In this document: in pieces, positions 17,103 through 25,888 of the stretch
Layout: each line of letters opens with the position of its first letter
Numbering within the stretch: position 1 is the stretch's first letter
Source of the DNA: CAKZLS01 sp963701445
Lineage (GTDB): Bacteria > Pseudomonadota > Alphaproteobacteria > Rhodospirillales > Defluviicoccaceae
NCBI GenBank assembly: GCA_963701445.1
Contig: CAVPAM010000007.1
Location: 113,555 to 177,554 of the forward strand
Direction of reading: 5' to 3'
Length of the DNA stretch: 64,000 nucleotides
The notes under the pieces: model-generated
What the model was told of the DNA's origin: nothing
Databases searched by the model: none
The model's input: the letters and a program-made list of their open reading frames with translations, nothing else
Translations under genes and position numbers: made by a program

Positions 17103-19666
17103 CGGCTTGTCTCCTTTTCCGAAGCCGATCCGGCCGGATTGTCGCGCTTCTTCTCGTAGCCGCGCGGCGTATAGACCCAGCGGTTGACGCCGCGATGCAC
17201 GACACGGCTCTGGCTGTTGCCCACCAGCACCATGGTCAGCATGTCGGCCCGCTCCGGTTCCAGTTCGTCGAGGCGGATGACCTCGATGCGTTCGCCGTCG
17301 CGCCCCAGATTGCGGGCCAGCACCACGGGCGTATGGGGCGGCCGGCCGGTGAGCAGGATATCGCGGGCGGTCGCGAGATGGGTCTGCCTCCGTTTCGAGA
17401 CGGGGTTGTAGAACGCCACCACGAAATCGCCATCGGCCGCCGCCTTCAAGCGCCGTTCGATGCGCGGCCAGGGCGTGAGCAGGTCCGAGAGCGAGATGGC
17501 GCAGAAATCGTGGCCGGTGGGCGCGCCGATGCGCGACGCGGCGGCCTGGAACGCGGAAACGCCGGGTGTCACCGACACCGCCACCCGGTTCCAGGCGGGA
17601 TTGTCGTCATGGTCGAGGACCTCGAAGGCCAACGCCGCCAGCCCGTAGACGCCGGCGTCGCCGGAACTGACGAGCGCCACGGACCGGCCCTCGGCCGCCA
17701 GTTCGAAGGCGCGGCGCACCCGGTCTTCCTCCTGCGACAGGTTCGACGTGTGTCGGGTCTTGCCGGATATGGCGTCGGCGATCAGATCGAGATAGAGGCC
17801 GTACCCCACCACGTCGGTGGCCTCGGCGAGGACCCGGCTGGCGTCGGGCGTGCGCCAGGCCGCGTTGCCCGGTCCGATGCCGACGACGGTGAGGCTGCCC
17901 TGGGGACGGCCCACGGCGGCGGGGTCGATGGAACCGGGCGCGCGGGCCACCGCGCAGGTGGCGCGTCGGGAGCGCGTCTTTTCCACGATCAGGGCGGCGG
18001 CCGCGCCGCCGGCCGCGAGCGCCGCGCCCTCGGCGACACCCGGACATCCCACCTCGCGGAACACCACCTCCGACGGGTTCCTGAGTCGCGGCGCTTCGGC
18101 GTTCAGTTCCCCGGCGGTGAAGAAGCGGGCGGGGACACCAAGGGCATCGGCCACGGCGTGAACCGCCGCCTCGTCGGCCTTGAGGTCGATGGACGCCACG
18201 CACGCCACCGCCCCCGGGGCCAGCCGGTGCGCGGCCAGGGTTTGCAGCACCAGTTCCGTGACTTCCTCCGGAGACGCTCCGCGTTCGCAGCCGACGCCGA
18301 CCGCGAGCACCGGCGGGTGAAGGACCAGCGCCGCGCCCATGTCCTCGTCCATGCGGTCGGTGACCCAGACGGCATGCTCGCCATGCTCGCAAAAAGGAAT
18401 ATCCGACTCGGTCAGCCAACGCGCGTCCCCGGCCTCCACCCGCAGCGCCACCGGATCCCCGGCGAGCAGGGCCGCCGTCACGTCCTTGACGGCCGGCGGA
18501 TTGGCGATGCGCCAGCCGGGCGGCGGGTCGTCCAGGCTCAGCCCGAACCGGATGTCTCCTCCGGTGGTGACCGCCGCCGTTCCGCCGGTCGACGCCGCGA
18601 TGGCGCGCGCCAGCCGGTTGGCGCCGTGATGGCCGCCCAACAGGGGGATGGCGCTGCTTCCGTTCTCGGCGACGCAGACCACCGGGGGTTCGGTTTGCTT
18701 GTCGCGGAGCAGCGGCGCCAGGGCGCGGATGACGATCCCGGCGGCGCACACGGCGACGATGGGGACACCCTCGGAAAACAGAGCGCGGAGATGGGCCATG
18801 GTCTCGGAGAACACCACGTCCGCGTCCACGGTGCGGCTCGCCAGGCCGTGGATCCGGCTTTCGGGCAGCAGCGCTTTCAGGCGGCGCGCCAGGTCCATGC
18901 CGCCGGCGCCGAGCGCGATCAGCGCGGCGCCGGTCGGCAGGCGGGAGACATCCGCCCGGCCCGGGCCCCGGCGCCCCTCGGGATGCCGCACCAGGATCAT
19001 GGAGAAATATGGAGCGCCGTCGTCGGCGAGGTCGTCCAGCGCGACCACCCGCTGGTCGGGCATGGTCGCCCGTTCCACGTAGCGGGCCCGCTCGTTGAGA
19101 TCGAGGCGCCGCAGCACCCGCCGCACCTTGGATAGATGGCGGCCCACCTTCATGATGGCGGCGGTGTCGGTGGCGGCCAGCCGCGTTTCCAGCTCGGCCT
19201 CCGGCAGCGTCGCGGGGAGGATCGTCAGGACCTCGTTGCGCGAAACCAGGGGGGTTCCGGCCACCGCCGCCACCGCGCCCAAGGAGGACACCCCGGGGAC
19301 CACTTCCGTCGGGTACCGGCCGGCGATCCGCTCGAACAGATACATGAACGAGCCGTAGAGGAAGGGGTCGCCCTCGCACAGCACCGCCACGTCGCGGCCC
19401 TGGTCGAGGTGGGCGGCGATCATCTCGCCGTAGCGGTCGTACACGTCATTCGCGGGAAAGCTTTCGGCCACCATGGGCGTGCTGATGACGATTTCGGTGC
19501 GGCCCTCGGGAATGTGCGGGTCGGCGATGGCGCGCACCAGGCTGGTGCCGCCCTCGGGCGCCGGATAGGCGATGACCGGCGCGGTCTGGAGGATATGGCG
19601 GGCCTTGACGGTCACCAGGTCGGGATCGCCCGGGCCGATGCCCAGTCCGTACAGTGTCGCGCTCAT
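17099..19666 (-). CDS. cobI-cbiG-cobJ: Trifunctional CobI-CbiG-CobJ fusion
   Basis: One uninterrupted 855-residue frame holds three cobalamin enzymes. Residues 1 to about 240 are precorrin-2 C20-methyltransferase (LYGLGIGPGDPDLVTVKARH, VLCEGDPFLYGSFMYLFERI). About 245-585 is CbiG, the cobalt-precorrin-5A hydrolase that opens the lactone (VPIVAVCAAGIVIRALAPLL, GVGCERGASPEEVTELV). About 589-855 is precorrin-3B C17-methyltransferase (LTVVGIGPGNAAWRTPDASR, SSGDAGVYGLAALAFEVLD, FYNPVSKRRQTHL). In the cobalt-early route these act at adjacent steps (C20, C17, ring opening), so fusion could channel intermediates. It is embedded in the operon by 4-nt overlaps on both sides. CobJ-CbiG fusions are known; having CobI on the same chain is less common. 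Confidence 0.95.
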   Translation of the reverse strand: MSATLYGLGIGPGDPDLVTVKARHILQTAPVIAYPAPEGGTSLVRAIADPHIPEGRTEIVISTPMVAESFPANDVYDRYGEMIAAHLDQGRDVAVLCEGDPFLYGSFMYLFERIAGRYPTEVVPGVSSLGAVAAVAGTPLVSRNEVLTILPATLPEAELETRLAATDTAAIMKVGRHLSKVRRVLRRLDLNERARYVERATMPDQRVVALDDLADDGAPYFSMILVRHPEGRRGPGRADVSRLPTGAALIALGAGGMDLARRLKALLPESRIHGLASRTVDADVVFSETMAHLRALFSEGVPIVAVCAAGIVIRALAPLLRDKQTEPPVVCVAENGSSAIPLLGGHHGANRLARAIAASTGGTAAVTTGGDIRFGLSLDDPPPGWRIANPPAVKDVTAALLAGDPVALRVEAGDARWLTESDIPFCEHGEHAVWVTDRMDEDMGAALVLHPPVLAVGVGCERGASPEEVTELVLQTLAAHRLAPGAVACVASIDLKADEAAVHAVADALGVPARFFTAGELNAEAPRLRNPSEVVFREVGCPGVAEGAALAAGGAAAALIVEKTRSRRATCAVARAPGSIDPAAVGRPQGSLTVVGIGPGNAAWRTPDASRVLAEATDVVGYGLYLDLIADAISGKTRHTSNLSQEEDRVRRAFELAAEGRSVALVSSGDAGVYGLAALAFEVLDHDDNPAWNRVAVSVTPGVSAFQAAASRIGAPTGHDFCAISLSDLLTPWPRIERRLKAAADGDFVVAFYNPVSKRRQTHLATARDILLTGRPPHTPVVLARNLGRDGERIEVIRLDELEPERADMLTMVLVGNSQSRVVHRGVNRWVYTPRGYEKKRDNPAGSASEKETSR

Positions 19667-20895
19667 GTCGTGTTCCCCGCGTATTGGGTCACGTCCATCA
19701 GCGGCCTGAAGGCGTTAAGCCCGCCAACCGCCTCGGCCCGCGAAATGGACATCCGGGTCAAGGTGCCGCCGTGGCGGCCGTGAAACTCGATCAAGCGCGC
19801 TTCTCCTTCCAAGGTGACGGCGTTGGCGACCAGCCGCCCGCCCGGAACCAGCACCCGCCAACAGGCATCGAGGAGCCCCGGGTTGGAGACCCCGCCGCCG
19901 AGAAAGATCGTGCTCGGCGGGTGCTTCTGGTTCTCGAAACAGTCGGGCGCCTCGGCTTGCACGACGTCGAGATGCGGAGTGCCGAGCGCCAGGGCGTTGC
20001 GGGCGATGGTGGCGCACCGCCCGGCGTTCCGCTCCATGGCGACCGCCCGGGCCGCGCCGCTTCTGGCCGTTCGCTGGGCGGGCGCGGCGCGCAGCCACTC
20101 GATGGCGACGGATCCGCTGCCGGCGCCCACGTCCCACAGTACCTCGCCCGGGAGCGGCGCCAACGCGGCGATGGTCATCGCGCGGACCTCCCGCTTGGTC
20201 AGTTGGCCGTCGTTCTCGAACACCGCGTCGGGAAGGCCCGGCACGCGTGGCAGGATCCGGGCGTCCGGCCCCGCGCGGCACGCGATGGCCAGTGTGTTGA
20301 GATCGGCGCAGCGGGGATGGTTCCAGGCGTCGGCCCGTCCCTCGACCCGCCGTTCCCTCGGGCCACCCAGGTGTTCCAGCACCGTCACAAGGCTCGGGCC
20401 GAATCCGCGCTCGGTCAGCAGCCCCGCCACCTGGGCCGGGGTATCGCCGTCGCGGCTCAGCACCAGGAGCCGCATGTCCGGGGCGATGACCAGGTTGAGC
20501 ATTTCCAGCGGACGGCCATGGACCGTCGCGGTCTCCACGTCCGGCAGCGACCACACCATCCGGGCGGCGGCGAGGCTGAACGCTCCGGGGGCCGGCACGA
20601 CGGTCATTTCGGCCGGATCGAACCGCCGGCCGAGGTTGGCGCCGCCGCCGAAGTACATGGGATCCCCCGTGGCCAGCACCACCACCCGGCGTCCCCGCCA
20701 CTCGGCGATGGCGTCCATCGCCTTGGGCAGGCCGTCGGCCCAGGTGAGACGGGTGGCGGAGGTCTCGGGGACCATGGCCTGGTGACGCTCGCCGCCGACC
20801 AGCAGTTCGGCGCCGTCGACAAGGGCGCGGGCGGACGGGCTAAGTCCGACCAATCCGTCGTCGCCGACACCGATCACCGTCAGCCAGGGGGTCAC
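19663..20895 (-). CDS. cobL: Precorrin-6Y C5,15-methyltransferase, decarboxylating (CobL/CbiET)
   Basis: A two-domain enzyme of 410 residues. The N-terminal CbiE-type methylase (about 1-205) starts WLTVIGVGDDGLVGLSPSAR and has VLATGDPMYFGGGANLGRRF. The C-terminal CbiT-type domain (about 225-400) has a class I methylase SAM motif in GEVLWDVGAGSGSVAIEWLR. Together they methylate C5 and C15 and remove the acetate carboxyl at C12. The start overlaps the stop of cobH, and its own stop overlaps the cobI-cbiG-cobJ start, both by 4 nt. Confidence 0.95.
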   Translation of the reverse strand: MTPWLTVIGVGDDGLVGLSPSARALVDGAELLVGGERHQAMVPETSATRLTWADGLPKAMDAIAEWRGRRVVVLATGDPMYFGGGANLGRRFDPAEMTVVPAPGAFSLAAARMVWSLPDVETATVHGRPLEMLNLVIAPDMRLLVLSRDGDTPAQVAGLLTERGFGPSLVTVLEHLGGPRERRVEGRADAWNHPRCADLNTLAIACRAGPDARILPRVPGLPDAVFENDGQLTKREVRAMTIAALAPLPGEVLWDVGAGSGSVAIEWLRAAPAQRTARSGAARAVAMERNAGRCATIARNALALGTPHLDVVQAEAPDCFENQKHPPSTIFLGGGVSNPGLLDACWRVLVPGGRLVANAVTLEGEARLIEFHGRHGGTLTRMSISRAEAVGGLNAFRPLMDVTQYAGNTT

Positions 20896-22460
20896 TGGAC
20901 CGCTCGCGAAAGGGCGTTGACGGCGGCGGCCGCGAAAGCGCTGCCGCCCCGGCGGCCGCGCAGGGTGACATAGGGGACGCCGCCGGCGTGGGCGATCAGC
21001 GCTTCCTTCGATTCCGCCGCGCCCACGAACCCCACCGGGAACGCGAGGATCACCGCCGGCGGAGCCGCGCCCTCGTCAAGGAGTTCCAGCAGCCGGAACA
21101 GGGCGGTGGGAGCGTTGCCGATGGCCACCACCGCGCCCTTCAGGTGGGGACGCCACAAGTCCACGGCCGCCGCCGAGCGGGTGGTGCCCAGCGTCTCCGC
21201 CAGCGGCCGGACCTCCGCGTCGTTCAGGGTGCAGAGAACCCTGTTGGCGGCCGGCAGCCGGTCGCGGATGATGCCGTCGGCGACCATTTTGGCGTCCACC
21301 AGGATCGGCGCGCCCGATTGGAGCGCGGCCCGGGCGGCGGCGGCCGCCTCGGGGCTGAACGCCAGGTCGGGGACGATATCGGGCATGCCGCAGGCATGGA
21401 TCAGCCGCACCGCCAGGGGTTCGAAATCGGCGGGCAGATCGCCGAGCCGCGCTTCGGCGCGAATGGCTTCGAAGGACCGGCGATAGATGTCCCGCGGATC
21501 GCGGACGTAGCCGTAGCGCGACGTCGCGGCGGCGGGCGGTCGCGCGCCCCTGGCCGCCTTCTCGACGCCGAGGATCCAGCCCTCCTCGGTCTCGATGACA
21601 TGCCGCTCACCGCTGCTCAGGTCTTGGGGACCCGCGAACAGGGGGGCGAGGGCGCCGGCGCCGTCGAGATGGGCGAAGTGCTCCGCCAGCGCGCGCACCT
21701 GGACCGCGTCCTTGATGTCGCCGGATTGGACCCTGGGCCGGATCATCGACGGATAAACCTCGGCGAACACCAGCCGCCGCCCGATGGTGTTGCGCTTTTC
21801 CAATGCGCCGAGCCCGGTCTCGAACGGCCAGATGCGGGTGGCGTCGGCCAGCCACGGATGATGACGGAGCGAGAAAACGCAGGGGATGCCCGTCAGCGTC
21901 TGGCTTCCCACGCTTCCCTGGTAGTGCAGCTTCCAGACCGGCTGAGGCCCCGGGATGGCTCGTTCGGTCATGCGGAGTTCGGCCAGGCCGCCGCCGCCAA
22001 AACCCTCGGGCTTGGTTTTCCCCAGGTTCGGCCGCCGGGTCTTGTCCGGGCAGCCCCAGAACGGAAAATCACCGCCGGATATCTTCTCGTTCAGGGCGGC
22101 GGCCACCTCGAAGCGGTTGTTCACGTTGTCGTCGCCGTCGCGAACGCGTCCCGCGATTTCCTTCCAGACGCTCAGCCAGTTCGGCGCGTTCGGGCGAAGG
22201 CGCGCGGCGAACCCCGCGGGATACCCGAAGGCGAAGTCGAACCCGGCGAGCGCGTGACAGCCGCGCGCGATCAGGTCGCTGAGCAGGTCGGCCAGCTCGG
22301 CGACGGCCTGGCGGCGGGTGGCCGGGTTGGCCAGCCGGACGGGCATGAGTTGTCCGTTCTGCCGCTCCAGGCAGCAATACCAGATGCTGTCCTCGCCGGT
22401 CCTCGGAGTGGCGGCGGCGCTCCAATCCACCATGATGTACGCGTCGAATACGGGAGGCAT
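20892..22460 (-). CDS. cobH: Precorrin-8X methylmutase (CobH) with an extra N-terminal RNase H-like domain
   Basis: The frame encodes about 522 residues from the ATG at 22460 (a TTG at 22466 adds two). The C-terminal ~210 residues are a complete CobH/CbiC (YGYVRDPRDIYRRSFEAIRA, LIHACGMPDIVPDLAFSPEA, ILVDAKMVADGI, AIGNAPTALFRLLELLDEG, FPVGFVGAAESKEAL with the catalytic His region before it). The N-terminal ~310 residues are a separate domain: AYIMVDWSAAATPRTGEDSI, ALAGFDFAFGYPAGFAARL, LVFAEVYPSMIRP and DAVQVRALAEHF. The spacing of these acidic motifs resembles the RNase H-like DUF429 fold; this is inference. What that domain does for methyl migration from C11 to C12 is unknown. Confidence 0.9.
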   Translation of the reverse strand: MPPVFDAYIMVDWSAAATPRTGEDSIWYCCLERQNGQLMPVRLANPATRRQAVAELADLLSDLIARGCHALAGFDFAFGYPAGFAARLRPNAPNWLSVWKEIAGRVRDGDDNVNNRFEVAAALNEKISGGDFPFWGCPDKTRRPNLGKTKPEGFGGGGLAELRMTERAIPGPQPVWKLHYQGSVGSQTLTGIPCVFSLRHHPWLADATRIWPFETGLGALEKRNTIGRRLVFAEVYPSMIRPRVQSGDIKDAVQVRALAEHFAHLDGAGALAPLFAGPQDLSSGERHVIETEEGWILGVEKAARGARPPAAATSRYGYVRDPRDIYRRSFEAIRAEARLGDLPADFEPLAVRLIHACGMPDIVPDLAFSPEAAAAARAALQSGAPILVDAKMVADGIIRDRLPAANRVLCTLNDAEVRPLAETLGTTRSAAAVDLWRPHLKGAVVAIGNAPTALFRLLELLDEGAAPPAVILAFPVGFVGAAESKEALIAHAGGVPYVTLRGRRGGSAFAAAAVNALSRAVQ

Positions 22461-22483
22461 GGCCAATCATTCGTTCGGGCGTG

Positions 22484-23557
22484 CTATCCCTTGTCCGCCG
22501 TCGCGGCGTGACGGTGCCCGTGCCCATGATCATGTCCGTGATCGTGCCCGTGGTCGTGATGATGGCCGTGACCATGATCGTGGTGATGACCATCCCCGTG
22601 CCCGTGATCGTGCTCGTGATCATGATCGTGCGCGTGACCGTGATGGTGGTCGTGGCCGTGATCATGATCGTGATCGCCGTCGGTGCCGATCCCTCGGACA
22701 TGATGGTGATGGCCCACCTGCGGCGTTCCGGGCGCGTCTTCGTAACCGATGATCTGTTCGCGGTACTTGCAGAGCTGGCAGTTCATCAGGTTGCGGCCGT
22801 GAAGCACCTCGTCGACCCGCTCCAGGAAGGTATCGATCACCAGGGGATGGTCGTTGAGATAATCGGCCTTGAGAACCTCGATCCCGGGATTGGCCGCCGC
22901 CGCCGCGTCGGCGCCGTCGTAGATCCGCTTGACCAGGATTCCGGTGAACAGGAAGTACGGAAAGACGATGATCCGCTTGTAGCCGAGCTTGACGGCATGC
23001 GCCATGCCCGCGTCCACCAGCGGATGGGCGACGCCGCTGTAGCACACCTCGGTCCATCCGAACCCCATGCCTTCCCACAGCATGCGGGCCACCTTGGACA
23101 CATTGGAGTTGGCGTCGGAATCGTTGGTTCCGCGCCCCACCACCATCAGCAGCGTATCCTTGCGGTCCACGGAGGTCCCGGCCGATTTCTCGGCGGCCTC
23201 GATGCGGTCGGCGGATGCCCGCAGCAGCCGCGCGTCGATCGCCAGTTCGCGGCCGAACAGAACCTCGATCTGAGGGTTTTCGGCGGCGAAGCCGTTGACC
23301 TCCGAAGGCAGGTCGTTCTTCACGTGACCGGCGGCGAACAGCATTCCGGGGAGACAGATGATCCGCTTGGCGCCGCGCGCCTTCAGGGCCTCGAGACCGT
23401 CCCGGATAACGGGCTTGGCGAATTCCAGAAAACCGCTGTCCACGTCGTAGTCGGGAAGCCGCTCGCGGAAGTGGCGGGCGAGTACGTTGAATTCCTCAAC
23501 GGCGGCGACGGAGCGGCTGCCGTGGCCGCAGATCATCACGGCATTTCCTTGGTTCAT
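22484..23557 (-). CDS. cbiX: Sirohydrochlorin cobaltochelatase, long CbiX type with His-rich tail
   Basis: The 357-residue protein starts MNQGNAVMICGHGSRSVAAV at the ATG at 23557. Two CbiX/CbiK-like halves follow (about 1-125 and 130-265), with FLEFAKPVIRDGLEALKARG, ICLPGMLFAAGHVKNDLP and FPYFLFTGILVKRIYDGADA. Near residue 270 is MNCQLCKYR, the MxCxxC motif that in the Bacillus megaterium enzyme is linked to a 4Fe-4S cluster. The last ~75 residues are almost only His, Asp and Gly and likely bind metal. The enzyme inserts cobalt early, into sirohydrochlorin. It leads the minus-strand operon; cobH begins 17 nt beyond its end. Confidence 0.94.
   Translation of the reverse strand: MNQGNAVMICGHGSRSVAAVEEFNVLARHFRERLPDYDVDSGFLEFAKPVIRDGLEALKARGAKRIICLPGMLFAAGHVKNDLPSEVNGFAAENPQIEVLFGRELAIDARLLRASADRIEAAEKSAGTSVDRKDTLLMVVGRGTNDSDANSNVSKVARMLWEGMGFGWTEVCYSGVAHPLVDAGMAHAVKLGYKRIIVFPYFLFTGILVKRIYDGADAAAAANPGIEVLKADYLNDHPLVIDTFLERVDEVLHGRNLMNCQLCKYREQIIGYEDAPGTPQVGHHHHVRGIGTDGDHDHDHGHDHHHGHAHDHDHEHDHGHGDGHHHDHGHGHHHDHGHDHGHDHGHGHRHAATADKG
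22485..22710 (-). repeat. Low-complexity His/Asp codon repeat in cbiX
   Basis: The 3' end of cbiX is an irregular run of CAT/CAC and GAT/GAC codons. It encodes mostly HDH, HHH and HGH units, giving an ATG- and GTG-rich plus strand with spurious open frames. Such tracts vary in length between strains by slippage. Confidence 0.85.
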
Positions 23558-23774
23558 TGTGCTTGGTCCTTGCCTTCGAGCGTCATTCAATGCGGCGGCG
23601 CGCGCCGCCACGGCCGGGTCCGGATGGTCATGGCCTCCGGCCGGACGGGCCGCCGCGCGGATCATAGGGGCTCGGGCGGGATCTGTCATCCCCGGTGACC
23701 GGCGGCCCGACGGAGAACACGGCGGACGGAGAACACCGTTGACGGAAAGGCGCCGTCCATCGAAACTGCGCGCC

Positions 23775-24767
23775 ATGTTCATATTCGGCCTCGGGGACTC
23801 CGGGGGGACGATCGATCCCCTTCTCATTCTCTTGCTGGCGCTCGCCATGGAGGCGTGCGTGGGAGAGGCCTCGTCGCTGTTCCAGACGGCGCTGCATCCC
23901 GTGCGCGTCATCGGCGGCCTGATCGGTTTTCTGGACCGGACGTTCAATCGGGAGAGTCTGTCCCCGGCCGCCAGGGTCGCGCTTGGCGCGCTCGCGGTGG
24001 CGCTGGTCATCGTCCTGGCGGGGGCGGTGGGCTGGGCGGTCACGTGGCTGACCTCGCATTTCGTCCTCGCCTGGATCATCGAGTTCGTGCTCACGGTGAC
24101 GCTGCTCGCCCAGCGAAGCCTGTACGACCACGTCCGCGCCGTCGGAGGCGCGCTGAAGACCGACGGCCTGGAAGGCGCCCGGCGCGCGGTGGCGCACATC
24201 GTCGGGCGCGACGTCGACCAGCTCGACAGGCATGGCGTGGCGCGCGCGGCCATCGAGTCGTGCGCCGAGAATTTCAGCGACGCGGTGGTGGCGCCGGTGT
24301 TCTGGTACGTGCTGTTCGGGTTTCCCGGCCTGCTCGTCTACAAGAGCGTCAACACCTTGGACAGCATGATCGGCTACACCTCCCCGCGTCATAAGTCTTT
24401 CGGCCTGGTGGCCGCCCGGCTCGACGACCTGCTCAACCTGGTTCCGGCGCGTCTGGCGGGCCTGTTCCTGGTGGCCGCCGCCGGGGTCGTGCCCTCGGGG
24501 GACGCGTCGGGCGCCTGGCGGGCGATGCGGCGGGACGCCGGCAAGCACCGCTCCCCGAACGCCGGCTGGCCCGAGGCCGCCATGGCCGGGGCGCTCGGCC
24601 TCGCTCTGGGCGGTCCCCGGCGCTACGGCGAGACCACCGTCGACGATCCCTGGATCGGCGACGGCCGCACCCGGGCCACGGGCCAGGACATCGAGGCGGC
24701 GTTGTCGGTCTACGTGGCGGCGTGCCTGATCAACGCCCTGGTGGTGGCCTTCCTGGCCGTTCTGTAG
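23775..24767 (+). CDS. cbiB: Adenosylcobinamide-phosphate synthase (CbiB, alias CobD)
   Basis: An integral membrane protein of 330 residues from the ATG at 23775. It contains the family blocks HPVRVIGGLIGFLDRTFNRE, DGLEGARRAVAHIVGRDVDQ, AAIESCAENFSDAVVAPVFW, VYKSVNTLDSMIGYTSPRHK and SPNAGWPEAAMAGALGLALG. It attaches (R)-1-amino-2-propanol phosphate to adenosylcobyric acid. The N-terminus and middle are strongly hydrophobic (three to four membrane segments). It is divergent from cbiX, with about 217 bp between them that must hold both promoters; I did not find a B12-box there. Confidence 0.93.
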   Translation: MFIFGLGDSGGTIDPLLILLLALAMEACVGEASSLFQTALHPVRVIGGLIGFLDRTFNRESLSPAARVALGALAVALVIVLAGAVGWAVTWLTSHFVLAWIIEFVLTVTLLAQRSLYDHVRAVGGALKTDGLEGARRAVAHIVGRDVDQLDRHGVARAAIESCAENFSDAVVAPVFWYVLFGFPGLLVYKSVNTLDSMIGYTSPRHKSFGLVAARLDDLLNLVPARLAGLFLVAAAGVVPSGDASGAWRAMRRDAGKHRSPNAGWPEAAMAGALGLALGGPRRYGETTVDDPWIGDGRTRATGQDIEAALSVYVAACLINALVVAFLAVL

Positions 24768-24792
24768 CGAAACCCGAGACGAGGGGGAACCC

Positions 24793-25447
24793 ATGAGCGA
24801 ATACACCCTGATCATCGCCAACAAGAGATATTCGTCCTGGTCCATGCGCGGCTGGCTGGCGATGAAGCTGGCGGGCGTGCCCTTCGATGAGATCGTCATT
24901 CCGCTCGACCTCGAGACGACGAAAGCCGCCATCGCCGAGCACTCGCCCTCGGGGCTGGTGCCGACGCTCAAGCACGGGCCGCGCACCATCTGGGACTCGC
25001 TCTCCATAATCGAGTACCTCGCGGAGCTGTTCCCGGGGCACGGGTTCTGGCCGGAGGATCCAACGGCCCGCGCCTTCGCGCGCTCGGTTTCGGCGGAGAT
25101 GCATTCCGGTTTCAGGGCGCTTCGAGGCGAAATGCCCATGAACATCGGCGCGGCCAAGCGCGGACACGCGCATTCCGACGGATGCGGAGGCGGACGTTCA
25201 ACGGGTCATGCGGATCTGGCGCGATTGCCTGCACGTGTTCGGCGGCGGGCCGTTCCTGTTCGGACCCGTCGGCGCCGCCGATATCATGTTTGCCCCGGTG
25301 ATCACCCGGTTCGAGACCTACGGGATCCAGCTGGACGAGATCTGCCGCACCTACGCCCGTAATGTCATGACGTGGCCTCCGGTCATGGAATGGTGCGAGG
25401 CGGCCAAGGGCGAGCCGTGGGTCATCGAGAAGTACGAGGCGGCTTGA
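24793..25447 (+). pseudogene. Glutathione S-transferase, one frameshift
   Basis: The first frame (ATG 24793, GGGGGA upstream) gives the thioredoxin-like N-domain (YTLIIANKRYSSWSMRGWLA, GLVPTLKHGPRTIWDSLSII, EYLAELFPGHGFWPEDP). The alpha-helical C-domain continues in the +1 frame (DAEADVQRVMRIWRDCLHVF, FLFGPVGAADIMFAPVITRF, KGEPWVIEKYEAA). The break is near 25175. The total length is 3n+1, so a single extra base would explain it; the repaired protein would have about 217 residues, normal for a GST. The residues around the substrate site (SSWSMR) are intact, which favours a sequencing error over real decay. Confidence 0.82.
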
Positions 25448-25473
25448 CGGCCGGCCCCGGCGGCCGGGACCAC

Positions 25474-25503
25474 GCGGGAGCGTCAGTCCTTTTTCGCTCC
25501 CGC
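25474..25503. terminator. Hairpin terminator between GST and a convergent small gene
   Basis: Perfect 9-bp stem (GCGGGAGCG at 25474-25482 with CGCTCCCGC at 25495-25503) followed by TTTT on the plus strand. It terminates the GST transcript and overlaps the last codons of the convergent gene, so it may work in both directions. Confidence 0.7.
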
Positions 25504-25812
25504 TTTTGCCTGGGTGATCAACGTTTCGCAGGTTTCGGCGTTGAGCGGCATTTTCTCGGACAGTTCCGCCTTTTCCACGAGGTCCTTAAATTCGGTCCGA
25601 AGATGCGCGGCGGTGTCCTCGAGCAGCCGCTGTTTCTGTTCCGCCGTCAGGATCCCCTTGTCCTCGGCGACCTTCAACGCGGTGCAAACACCGAACTCGG
25701 TACCGCCGATACTTCCCGCCATCATTCCGACGGTCCCGCCACCGATGCCGCCGGCAACGAAGCCGACGATGCCGCCGATCACGAACACCAGAATGTACAA
25801 GAGTATTTTCAT
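25483..25812 (-). CDS. Small membrane-anchored protein, unknown function
   Basis: The 109-residue protein starts with a Gly-rich hydrophobic segment (about 3-38; ILLYILVFVIGGIVGFVAGG) that could span the membrane as a helix or hairpin. A charged, probably helical, cytoplasmic or periplasmic part follows (KGILTAEQKQRLLEDTAAHL, KDLVEKAELSEKMPLNAETC). I do not recognise the family. The ATG at 25812 follows AAGGAAA. It is the last of a run of small envelope genes transcribed leftward. Confidence 0.6.
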   Translation of the reverse strand: MKILLYILVFVIGGIVGFVAGGIGGGTVGMMAGSIGGTEFGVCTALKVAEDKGILTAEQKQRLLEDTAAHLRTEFKDLVEKAELSEKMPLNAETCETLITQAKAGAKKD

Positions 25813-25888
25813 CGCATCGTTTCCTTTTCCTCGAAAATCGCATTCAACGGGCTACCCGGACGGGGCCCGCGCCACCAACTCGGCCAAC

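Noticed and set aside
22485..22710. CRISPR-like or regulatory short repeats
   Set aside because: The repetitiveness is explained by His/Asp/Gly codons in the cbiX frame; there are no unique spacers.
23558..23774. Cobalamin riboswitch between divergent cbiX and cbiB
   Set aside because: Neither strand contains a GCCACTG B12-box or the other conserved blocks.
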